From contig JACRQG010000004.1 in the NCBI GenBank assembly GCA_016222805.1, positions 62,001 through 126,000 of the forward strand: a stretch of 64,000 bases of DNA, written 5' to 3'. Made by a program: the position numbers and the translations under genes. Origin of the DNA: Verrucomicrobiota bacterium (GTDB lineage Bacteria > Verrucomicrobiota > Verrucomicrobiia > Opitutales > Opitutaceae). Positions 27,050 through 34,864 of this stretch are shown in pieces. Below the pieces are notes generated by a model. It saw only the letters and a list, made by a program, of their open reading frames with translations. It was not told where the DNA came from and made no database searches. Position 1 is the stretch's first letter, and each line of letters begins with the position of its first letter.

Positions 27050-27202
27050 AAAAAAAACGAAACTAGCGGGCGCCAAAAGCCGACGAAGGCTACGAGTTTT
27101 CTAATTTGCCTCGGATTTGCCAAACTACGCCGGATCTATTCCCAAAAACGTAAGAAGTGGGTGCGATACCCACACTCAAATATTTGCCAGAGATCGGAAA
27201 AC
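27050..27202. other. Right end of the integrative element
   Basis: 153 bp without a gene. It carries AATTTGCC (27104-27111), GATTTGCCA (27114-27122) and TATTTGCCA (27181-27189), the same motif as at the left end, and a small perfect hairpin GTGGG-TGCGATA-CCCAC (27157-27173) that resembles the tRNA T-arm at the left end. This is the probable attR region. Confidence 0.55.
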
Positions 27203-27585
27203 TCACAGGGCCGCCTTCTTCAGGAGGCGGAGCGTGAGTTCAAAATCCCTCGTTCGCAGCCGCGCACGCTCGGTGCCGTGGATCTTCCGCTCGTCCCATT
27301 CGCGCTCCATCCCATACAGGTGCCCGATCAAACGCAGCATGAACGCTGCGGCCACCGGCGTCGTCTCGAGGGCGTCGTTAAACTTCCGCCTCGCGTGAGC
27401 AAAACACGCCACCCGGATTACCTGGGGATTGTTGGCGGCGTAACGGGCGTAGCCGTCGTAGCCATCCGACTGGAGCACGCCCTTGAAGCCGTCCAACAGG
27501 CTCGTGATCTCGCCGTGCTGGCGCGTCAGCCGCCAATCGAAGACGACATCATCATCCGGGCGACTGATCACCCAGAGGTAACCTT
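27203..27585 (-). pseudogene. IS66-family transposase fragment (TnpC)
   Basis: About 127 codons with the IS66 core: GYLWV..SRPDDDVVFDWRLTRQHGE, then LLDGFKGVLQSDGYDGY and ACFAHARRKFNDALE. A full TnpC is about 500 residues. Here the N-terminal two thirds and the extreme C-terminus are missing; upstream of about 27586 the frame loses similarity and the left end stops 14 bp from an element-end repeat. It is a relic, perhaps the sequence into which the integrative element inserted or one trimmed by it. Confidence 0.85.
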
Positions 27586-27660
27586 GGAAGAGGAAGAAGA
27601 AAGACGCGGGTGGGAACGCCTATGGTGACGGCCTCGTTACCACTGTGCGATCCCTGCAGA

Positions 27661-28083
27661 TCAACCGTGGCTGTTTCCCGGAAGGGCGGGGTTCTTGCGC
27701 TCCAGGAGATCCCAGCGGTTGCCATACAAGTCCTCGAAGACCACGACGGTGCCGTAGGTCTCCTGGCGGGGTTCCTCGCAGAACCGCACGCCCCGCTCGG
27801 CATAGCGGCGGTAGTCGCGCCAGAAGTCATCCGTGTGGAGGAAGAGAAAGACCCGGTTGCCGGCCTGACGGCCGATCCTCGCGGCATCCTCCTCTGTGCG
27901 CGGCTTCGCCAGCAGCAGGCCGCAGTCGACAGCGCCGGGCGGTGCGACCACCACCCATCGTTTCCCACCCGGGCCTACGGTGATGTCCTCGACGAGGCGA
28001 AAACCCAGGACCTGCGTGAAGTACGCAATGGCCTCGTCGTAGTCGCGAACGAGAAGGGAGACCTGGCCAATCGCCTGTTTCAT
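27661..28083 (-). CDS. VOC family (glyoxalase/bleomycin-resistance fold) protein
   Basis: 140 residues. It has the repeated beta-alpha-beta-beta-beta layout of the vicinal oxygen chelate fold: start MKQAIGQVSLLVRDYDEAIAYF.xVLGF, middle RVFLFLHTDDFWRDYRRYAERGVRF, end TVVVFEDLYGNRWDLLE with the distal metal-site Glu. Members bind metals and include glyoxalase I, dioxygenases and antibiotic-binding proteins. The function of this short single-domain version is not evident. It stands alone next to a PEP-CTERM gene, both read leftward. Confidence 0.85.
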   Translation of the reverse strand: MKQAIGQVSLLVRDYDEAIAYFTQVLGFRLVEDITVGPGGKRWVVVAPPGAVDCGLLLAKPRTEEDAARIGRQAGNRVFLFLHTDDFWRDYRRYAERGVRFCEEPRQETYGTVVVFEDLYGNRWDLLERKNPALPGNSHG

Positions 28084-28152
28084 GGCTTCGCCGGGGAATG
28101 AACGCTAGGTCCCGTTGGTGGCGGCGGTGAGCCGCGATGGGACAACTTTGGC

Positions 28153-28827
28153 TTAACTGCGGGACGCCCCGGGACGGCGGAGCCGCCGGCGCCACGTGGC
28201 GAAGCCCAATCCCAGGCCACCCGCGATCGCCGCGTAGGCGCCTGGCTCCGGCACCGCAGAGATCGTCATGCTGCCGACGGAGGCGAAGTTTCCGGCGGCA
28301 TCCACCGGATAGAAATCCGTGATGGTGAAGTTGAGGATCCCGCTCCCGCTGGTTTTCGACATGACCTCGTCGTAGAAACTGGAGGAGGTGCCGGCGCCGG
28401 TGAGGAAGGCGCTTCCCGTCCCGATGGCGTGAGTATCGAGGTTGTTGTCCACCTCCGTGCGCAGAAAGACGGGAGTGCCGGTGGCCCAGAGGGCGCCGTT
28501 GTAGCGGACCTCGAACGTGGCCGAACCGGACGCAGTATACCGCTCGAACCCGCTCGTGGCTCCACCCGGGCTCTGATAGGTATTCAGATCGAGGTTGGTG
28601 AAGTTGAACGTGAGCAGCGAAAGGTCGACCGAGGCGAGGGAGGTGAAACCGCTCTGGGTCGTTCCCGTGAAGGCAGCGGTTTGCACCGTCCCCCACATCG
28701 TGGAGCCGGCGACCCACGAGATGGCTGTCAAGTTGGTGGCGTGTGCGGTGCCGGTATAGTTGAGAGTCTGCGCGGCTCCGGCACTCGTGAACACAGCCAA
28801 GGGTAAAAGAAGACAGCACTTCTTCAT
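28153..28827 (-). CDS. PEP-CTERM sorting-domain protein
   Basis: 224 residues from the ATG at 28827, giving a signal peptide MKKCCLLLPLAVFTSAGAA; in-frame ATGs at 28836 and 28839 are possible starts. The middle is a Ser/Thr/Gly-rich beta-sandwich-like secreted region without recognised domains. The end is the classic sorting signal: VPEP (AVPEPGAYAA), a hydrophobic helix (IAGGLGLGFATW) and an Arg cluster. Exosortase would cleave there and attach the protein at the cell surface, usually with an exopolysaccharide system. No exosortase gene is in the window. It diverges from the large lyase gene. Confidence 0.88.
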   Translation of the reverse strand: MKKCCLLLPLAVFTSAGAAQTLNYTGTAHATNLTAISWVAGSTMWGTVQTAAFTGTTQSGFTSLASVDLSLLTFNFTNLDLNTYQSPGGATSGFERYTASGSATFEVRYNGALWATGTPVFLRTEVDNNLDTHAIGTGSAFLTGAGTSSSFYDEVMSKTSGSGILNFTITDFYPVDAAGNFASVGSMTISAVPEPGAYAAIAGGLGLGFATWRRRLRRPGASRS

Positions 28828-29021
28828 GCTGGTCATCATCGGATCCAAATCGCCCGGGTGCAGGAAAATCGGTGAAACAGGCCTTCCCCTGACGGCGGGG
28901 TGGGCGCGAAGGTCCGACCGTTCCAAGCCGAGCATGTTGAGGCGCCGCGGCGCCGCGATGGCGGCATTTTCCTCCGGTTTCGTGTAATTTCTCCACACCG
29001 TTGGTGCAATTGATGGGCAGT

Positions 29022-32000
29022 ATGATTCCCACTGCCCCTCGTTTCCTTCGTCGTGTCTGCCTTTGGCTCCTGCCGGCTGTGCCGGTCCTGGCGACCGTGC
29101 TCAACGCCGCGCCGGCCACCGATCATCCTCGCGTGCTCGTGCGCGCGTCCGAGCTTCCGGCCCTGCGCGCGCGCATGACCAACTCCAACGACGTCTGGGT
29201 CCATTTCCGCGATCACGTCGTCGTGAAGGCGCTCGCCGACTGGAAACGCACGCGCAACGCCGCCGGCGACATTGTCGAGCCGGACGGCACGATCATCCCC
29301 GCCAACGTGGCGACGGGCAACGGTTGGGTGGCGGCCCCCGAAGATGACATCGGCGCGCACACGGGCGGTCAGCCCCTGATTTCGGAGCAGTACGCGATGC
29401 TCTTTGCGTTCATGGCGATGCTGACCAAGGACGATCCGGCGCAGGCGGCGCAGCACGCTGAGTATGTGGCGGCCGCGAAAGAGTGCCTGTTCAAGGTCAT
29501 CGATCCGGCCTCGCTTGGTCACCCGGCGCCCGACGTCAACGGCAAGTACCCGCCGTTCCGCCATCCGGGTTTCGCATTGCAGGACCGGAGTTTTGCCCAG
29601 GAGGCCTTCGGGCTGACGGTCGACTGGATCTACGACTCTTTCACGCCCCAGGAACTGGCGAAGATTCGCAAGACCTTCCTGCTGTGGACGGCCGACACCT
29701 GGAAGAAGCCGTACTACAGTCCCATCAATCCGAACAACCTGATCAACGATCCCGCGATCCTCGGTCTCAACTCCCCGGAACAGGCGGTGAAGCGCAGCAA
29801 CCTCCGCATCGCGCTCAACAACCACTACGCAAATCACCTCCGGCAGATGGCGCTCTACGCGCTGGCGTTCGATCCCAAGGACGACGTACCGAGTGCATTT
29901 GTGGAGGTGGCTGACGCCGCCCCGGCCGGGGCGTTGACTGGATTCACGCCCGGCCCGGGAGGTCCGAACGACTGGGTCTACCAGAACACCGGTGTGCTGC
30001 GCGGCGTCACCGGCTCCTGGCTCTATCTGACCGACTATGCGCTCCGCCACGACGGCGCGGGCGGACTTTCCCTCGAAGGCACGCAGTACGCCTCCAACGG
30101 TCTCGGGCCGCTGGCGTTGACGATGGCCGCCCTCCACAGCGCGGGCCAGGACGACGCCGCGCGTTGGGGGCCCCAGGTGGCGCTGGCGCAGCATCCGTTC
30201 TGGACGCGCGTGCTGCCGGGCTACCTGGCGCAGCTCACGCCGACGCCGCGCGTGAATTCAGATCCCAACTACACCTACCTCGGCACGCACTTTCAGCCGC
30301 CGCTCACGGGCGACCTGGAGAATTACGCCATGATCAACGACCAGAACATCAAGTTCCTGGCGCCGCTTGCGCTGCACGACTGGCGGGTGAATGGCACGAC
30401 CGGCCCCGTCGTCCAGGCCGTGCGCTACATCCAGCGGCATCTGGCGCCGGGCGGGGCCTCGCGCCTCGAGGATCGCATCCGCTCCACGCGCTCCGAGCAC
30501 CGCTACCGGGACGCGATTTACTACTTCCTGTTGTTCGATCCCTTTGCTCCAGCGCCCGCGGATCCCCGGCCGGCGTTTCAGGAGAAGACGTTCTGGGCTC
30601 CGTATGATCCCGCCGGCAAGATGGGCATGGTGCTGGCGCGCACGGGCGCCGCGCCGCAGGACACGTATTTCCAATGGCAGATCGGCTGGCGGCGCATCGA
30701 CCACCAGCAGGGCGACAACCTGGGTTTCGGTCTGTGGAAGAACGGCCTCTGGCTGACCAAGATCATGACCGGTTACGGGTTGCTGCAGGGTTGCTCCGAC
30801 TACCGCAACGCGCCCGCGCTCCAAAACAGCCCGGCTGCGCCGGACCAATACGGCGGCCAGGCCAACACGCAGCTCCAGATCAACCACGGCAGCCAGCTGG
30901 CGTACGAATCGATGGGCGATCCACAGATCCTCGCGCGCTCATTTGCCAACGGCTTCATCCACCTCGATGCCGATGCGACCAACCTCTACAACTCGTACAA
31001 CCGGCCGGAAGTACGCTCGGTGGAACATGCCAGTCGCAGCCTCGTCTGGCTGAAGCCCGATACCATCGTCGTCTACGACCGGGCGAAGTCCCAGGCCGGG
31101 TTGTGGAAACGGTTCTACCTGAACCTGCCGTCCGTCCCGGTGATTGCCGGCAACGTCGCCACCGCCACGGCATCCGAAGGGGCAGTGGTAAAGGCCCGGC
31201 TGTTTGTTTCCTCCCTGCTGCCCGCGGGTGCGACGGTGGCCAGCACCGACATTTCGTCGGGACAGCCCTCGCCGGGCGAGGACATGAAGGCCCGCCTCGT
31301 GGTCGAAGCCCCGGGTGCTCCGGCGGAGTCGCGTTTCCTTCACGTCGTGCAGGGCGCGGATCCGGCGATGGCGACAGCGGAGACCACGCAACTGATCGCG
31401 AGCCTCTCAGGTGCAGCCTACGACGGCGCGGTGGTCGGGGTGCGGGCCATCCTCTTCAAGCGCGAAGCGACGGTGGCCGTGACCACCCTGACCTACGAAG
31501 TACCGGCGGTTGTGACGCAGCACTTCATCACCGGCCTGGCTCCGTTTTCTCCCTACACGGTGACGCTGGGTGCCGGCGCCAACGGCAACACGCTGGTTAC
31601 GCTCAACACCGGAGGCGTGTCTCCGATCTGCTCCGACGGCGGCGGCGTGCTGGTGGTGGGCGGCGCTGAACTGCCCCGACTCGAAATCAAGGCCTCGGTG
31701 TCCTCCCTGCTCGAGAGTGCCGGCACGCCGATCGCCTTTACTGTCGCCCGCAGTGGCGACGTGAGCGCGCCGCTGACCGTGGGGATCGCCCTCGACCCCA
31801 AGACCAGCCAAGCGACGGCGGCCGACATCTCTTCCCTGCCGGCGGTGATCACGATTCCGGCCGGAGCGGCAGCGGCATCCTTCACCCTCACGCCGGTGGC
31901 CGATGGCCTGAACGAGGGCCCGGAGGATCTCGTCGTGGCGCTGCAGCCGGCGCCGGGCGTTTACGTCAGCGAGGCCGGCCGCACTGCCACCGTGACCCTC

Positions 32001-34142
32001 ACCGAGGCGGCACCCAATTCCGGGAAGGTCCAGTTCTCCTCGGCCACCTATAGCGTGGCGGAGAACGTCGCCTCGGGCGTCGCGGTCGTCAGCGTCGTGC
32101 GCACGGGAGGGGCGGAAGGTCCGCTCTCGGTGCAGGTGTCGGCGACCCCAGGCACGGCGAGCGCCGCGGACTTCACGGCGGCTCCCGCCACCCTCTCGTG
32201 GGCCGACGGGGAAAGCGCAGCCAAGACCTTTCCCGTGACGATTGCCAATGATCCGACCGCCGAAAGCAGCGAGACGGTCCTGTTGTCTCTGACGTCGCCT
32301 TCCGCCCCCGGTGCGCTCGGTTCTCCCGCGGTGGCCACCCTGACGATCACGGACGACGACACTCCGGCCGGTGGCAACCCCGGAGGAGATCCGGTTCCCG
32401 GTGGCGGCAGCCCCGGCGTGATCCAGTTTGCCGCTTCCTCCCACAGTGTGACGGAGGGCCAGCATCCCACGGTCACACTCACCGTCACGCGCACGGGCGG
32501 TTCCAGCGGGGTGGTCGGCGCCAGCTACTATACGCTGATGTACTCAGCCGTGCCGGGCATCGACTACGCCGCCACGGGCGGATCGCTGACCTGGGCCGAT
32601 GGCGACACGACATCCCGCACCCTAAGTGTGACGATTCTCGATGACGACGTCACCGAGCCGGCCAAGTATTTCAAGGTCACCCTCGACAACCTGACGGGCG
32701 GGGCCACCTACGGCGCCAACCAAGTGACGCAGGTCAACCTCGCGGACGATGACATCCCGCCGCCGGTGTACGAGGTCGGTCCCGGCCAGGCGCTGGCGTC
32801 GCCCGCGGAGGTGCCCTGGACGACCCTGCCGCCCGGCGCCAAGGTGCGCCTGCACTGGCGGGCGACCCCTTACCAAAACAAGATTCTCCTCTCGACGCGT
32901 GGGACGGCAGCCAAGCCCATCATCTTCGAGGGCGTGCCGGGGCCGGCCGGGGAGTTGCCGGTGATCGATGGTTCCGGCGCCGTCGCCACCGCGGCACTCA
33001 ACTATGCGCCCTGGTATGGCGATGTGATGGAGCGGAGTGTCATTGCCGTGGCCCGCAATGCGGCGCAGCCCACGGCGTTCAAGCCCGGCCACATCGTGAT
33101 TCGGAACCTCGAAGTCCGGATGAGCGGCCCGAAGGTGCCGATGCCGACCTACGTGAAGCCCGACGGCGCAAGTGCGGCCTACTATTCGGGCACCGGGGCG
33201 ATCTTCCTCTATGGAGCGGAACACGTGGTCATCCACGGCTGCGTCCTTCACGACGTGCCCAACGGCATCGTCACGGCCAGCGGGTCGGTGGAAGCAGCGG
33301 TCACCCGCGGCGTCACGGTCGAGTACTGCTGGCTCTATCAGGCCGGCAAAGGCGGCGAATACCACGGGAACAACCTGCGGACGGAAGGCGTTGGGCTGAC
33401 GCTGCAGTTCAACCGCCTCGACCGCGGCCTCAACGGCTCCAATGTACCCAACATCGAGGATCGCTCCGCCGGCACCGTCGTCCGCTTCAACCGCATCGAA
33501 GGGGGCGCCAAGTTGCTCGACTTGATCGAACCGATCGCGGCGCCGGCCGTCATCGTCGCCGACCCCGGGTTTGGGGTGACGCAGGTTTACGGCAACCTGC
33601 TCCTCAATGGGGCCGGGGACTACGGCACCGACGGCAGCAACCTCCTGCGTTACGGCGGCGACTGGGGCAGCGTGGCGAACTTCCGCGCGGGGACGCTTCA
33701 CTTCCACCACAACACCGTGGTCGTGGACTCGCTCCGCTGGCAGACGACGGTCTTCGACGTCACCCAGGCGGCGGCGATGGTGCACGCGGGCAACAACGTG
33801 CTGCACCATGCGAATCTCTCGGCGGCCGGCGGCCCCTTCAACGTCATCAAGTCCGGCCGCACCGTCACCCTCGGCCGCAATTGGATCACGGCCGGCTACA
33901 CCCTCAACGGCCTCGCTGCCACGGGTACGGGCCTGATCATCGGAGGAAGCGCGCCTGGATTCGTGAATCCCGCGGCCAAGGACTTCCTGCCGGCGGCGGG
34001 TTCACCCCTGGTGGACGCGGCCTTGCCGCTGCCGGCTGGGGCCCTGCCGATCGAGTCCACGTATGTTCCCGAAGCCGATGGCGGCCCGCGCGCGGTGGTC
34101 GGCACCGCCCTGGATCTCGGGGCGCTCGAACGGCCCAACTGA
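29022..34142 (+). CDS. Giant modular polysaccharide lyase: heparinase-like, Calx-beta x3, beta-helix
   Basis: About 1706 residues; start ATG 29022 (29013 also possible) gives a signal peptide ending near VLNAAPA. Residues about 30-880 look like a heparinase II/III-type alginate or glycosaminoglycan lyase: HPRVLVRASELPALRARM toroid start, then a beta-sandwich with QQGDNLGFGLW and an RSLVWLKPDTIVVYDR strand. Three Calx-beta-like repeats follow at about 885-995, 1000-1120 and 1130-1245, each with acidic DDD ends that bind calcium. The C-terminal part (about 1270-1706) is a parallel beta-helix ending in a DxGALE-like motif typical of surface pectate/alginate-lyase-type proteins. It is secreted and probably acts on an acidic polysaccharide. 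Confidence 0.8.
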   Translation: MIPTAPRFLRRVCLWLLPAVPVLATVLNAAPATDHPRVLVRASELPALRARMTNSNDVWVHFRDHVVVKALADWKRTRNAAGDIVEPDGTIIPANVATGNGWVAAPEDDIGAHTGGQPLISEQYAMLFAFMAMLTKDDPAQAAQHAEYVAAAKECLFKVIDPASLGHPAPDVNGKYPPFRHPGFALQDRSFAQEAFGLTVDWIYDSFTPQELAKIRKTFLLWTADTWKKPYYSPINPNNLINDPAILGLNSPEQAVKRSNLRIALNNHYANHLRQMALYALAFDPKDDVPSAFVEVADAAPAGALTGFTPGPGGPNDWVYQNTGVLRGVTGSWLYLTDYALRHDGAGGLSLEGTQYASNGLGPLALTMAALHSAGQDDAARWGPQVALAQHPFWTRVLPGYLAQLTPTPRVNSDPNYTYLGTHFQPPLTGDLENYAMINDQNIKFLAPLALHDWRVNGTTGPVVQAVRYIQRHLAPGGASRLEDRIRSTRSEHRYRDAIYYFLLFDPFAPAPADPRPAFQEKTFWAPYDPAGKMGMVLARTGAAPQDTYFQWQIGWRRIDHQQGDNLGFGLWKNGLWLTKIMTGYGLLQGCSDYRNAPALQNSPAAPDQYGGQANTQLQINHGSQLAYESMGDPQILARSFANGFIHLDADATNLYNSYNRPEVRSVEHASRSLVWLKPDTIVVYDRAKSQAGLWKRFYLNLPSVPVIAGNVATATASEGAVVKARLFVSSLLPAGATVASTDISSGQPSPGEDMKARLVVEAPGAPAESRFLHVVQGADPAMATAETTQLIASLSGAAYDGAVVGVRAILFKREATVAVTTLTYEVPAVVTQHFITGLAPFSPYTVTLGAGANGNTLVTLNTGGVSPICSDGGGVLVVGGAELPRLEIKASVSSLLESAGTPIAFTVARSGDVSAPLTVGIALDPKTSQATAADISSLPAVITIPAGAAAASFTLTPVADGLNEGPEDLVVALQPAPGVYVSEAGRTATVTLTEAAPNSGKVQFSSATYSVAENVASGVAVVSVVRTGGAEGPLSVQVSATPGTASAADFTAAPATLSWADGESAAKTFPVTIANDPTAESSETVLLSLTSPSAPGALGSPAVATLTITDDDTPAGGNPGGDPVPGGGSPGVIQFAASSHSVTEGQHPTVTLTVTRTGGSSGVVGASYYTLMYSAVPGIDYAATGGSLTWADGDTTSRTLSVTILDDDVTEPAKYFKVTLDNLTGGATYGANQVTQVNLADDDIPPPVYEVGPGQALASPAEVPWTTLPPGAKVRLHWRATPYQNKILLSTRGTAAKPIIFEGVPGPAGELPVIDGSGAVATAALNYAPWYGDVMERSVIAVARNAAQPTAFKPGHIVIRNLEVRMSGPKVPMPTYVKPDGASAAYYSGTGAIFLYGAEHVVIHGCVLHDVPNGIVTASGSVEAAVTRGVTVEYCWLYQAGKGGEYHGNNLRTEGVGLTLQFNRLDRGLNGSNVPNIEDRSAGTVVRFNRIEGGAKLLDLIEPIAAPAVIVADPGFGVTQVYGNLLLNGAGDYGTDGSNLLRYGGDWGSVANFRAGTLHFHHNTVVVDSLRWQTTVFDVTQAAAMVHAGNNVLHHANLSAAGGPFNVIKSGRTVTLGRNWITAGYTLNGLAATGTGLIIGGSAPGFVNPAAKDFLPAAGSPLVDAALPLPAGALPIESTYVPEADGGPRAVVGTALDLGALERPN

Positions 34143-34166
34143 TCCGGTTGGCGCCACTCGACCCGC

Positions 34167-34646
34167 ATGATCTCCCCCGGCTGCCGCAGCGGAAGGCGCA
34201 CCTGGTGCGGCTTCACGCTGGTGGAGATCATGGTGGTGGTCGTGATCATCGGCCTGCTGGCGACCCTCGCGCTGCCGGCCTTCCAGCGGGTGCGGCGGCG
34301 GGCGATCGCCGCCCGCTTCGTCAACGACGTGCGCCAGATCCGGGACGGAGCCGAACGGTACGCCGTGGAACACGGGGCCTTTCCTCCCAACGGCGTGGCG
34401 GGCCTGCACGCCAATCTGCGGGGTTACATCCCGGACAGCGTGTTCACCGCGACCACCACTCCGCTGGGGGGCGTGTGGGATTGGGATTATCAGCAGAACG
34501 GAATCACGGCCGCGATCTCCGTCTACCAGTACACGGCGACGGATGACCTGCTTCGGGAGGTCGATCGCACGTTGGACGACGGGGACCTCTCCACCGGGCT
34601 CTTCCGGCGAATTGGCAGCAAGGCCGTGCTGATCATCGAACCGTAG
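34167..34646 (+). CDS. Type II secretion / type IV pilin-like pseudopilin
   Basis: 159 residues with a prepilin signal: a short basic leader, then Gly-Phe-Thr-Leu-Val-Glu with the +5 Glu, and a 20-residue hydrophobic helix (GFTLVEIMVVVVIIGLLATL). The prepilin peptidase would cut after the Gly. The globular part is of GspG/H type, commonly numerous and orphan in Verrucomicrobiota. It follows the lyase by 24 bp and may be its last operon member, but no other secretion gene is near. Confidence 0.9.
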   Translation: MISPGCRSGRRTWCGFTLVEIMVVVVIIGLLATLALPAFQRVRRRAIAARFVNDVRQIRDGAERYAVEHGAFPPNGVAGLHANLRGYIPDSVFTATTTPLGGVWDWDYQQNGITAAISVYQYTATDDLLREVDRTLDDGDLSTGLFRRIGSKAVLIIEP

Positions 34647-34864
34647 CCGATGATCCTCGCGGCGCGCTTGCTGGCTCCCCTGGTGGCGGGCTTCGAACTG
34701 CGTCAGGTTCAAAGGCAACCAAGTGGGGCGGCAGGTCCGGCATAGGGTGCATTGCGCCAGCGGCATTCGCTACGAGGCGTCCGGTTGGTAGTCGACGATT
34801 CGGTTGTTGTTTACAACCACCTGGCGGCTGGGATGCCGTTGGTCGCGGACGATGGGGGTTGATC
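34647..34864. other. Spacer at the left edge of the protease-ATPase island
   Basis: 218 bp without a gene. Composition changes here from host-like to A+T-richer. A TGGTGGCGGG ... TTCGAAC-like stretch at 34681-34700 weakly resembles a reversed tRNA end but does not have proper T-arm geometry. Nothing else is recognised. Confidence 0.35.

Larger units (their letters stand above)
17328..27189. mobile_element. Integrative element with tyrosine integrase and defence-like cargo
   Basis: Bounds are set by the repeated motif (G/A/T)ATTTGCCA, which clusters at 17328-17353 and 17536-17560 on the left and at 27104-27122 and 27181-27189 on the right. The left end also holds an isolated tRNA-Ser 3' end and an adjacent integrase gene. 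Inside are small HTH and DUF3102-like mobile-element proteins. These are followed by A+T-richer cargo: nucleotidyltransferase, dGTPase-like protein, LexA-like repressor, DNA methyltransferase and putative nuclease. Flanks are an IS630 copy on the left and an IS66 remnant on the right. Exact att core sequences were not resolved. Confidence 0.7.

Noticed and set aside
27156-27174. GTGGG-TGCGATA-CCCAC as a second tRNA T-arm at the right end of the element
   Set aside because: The stem is perfect and similar to the left end, but the loop lacks TTCGA and no acceptor/CCA follows. It may be a degenerate att copy but was not called as tRNA.
34681-34700. TGGTGGCGGG...TTCGAAC as reversed tRNA end at the left edge of the protease-ATPase island
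   Set aside because: Only about 10 nt separate the T-loop-like part from CCA instead of 13 plus CCA, so it cannot be a tRNA end.
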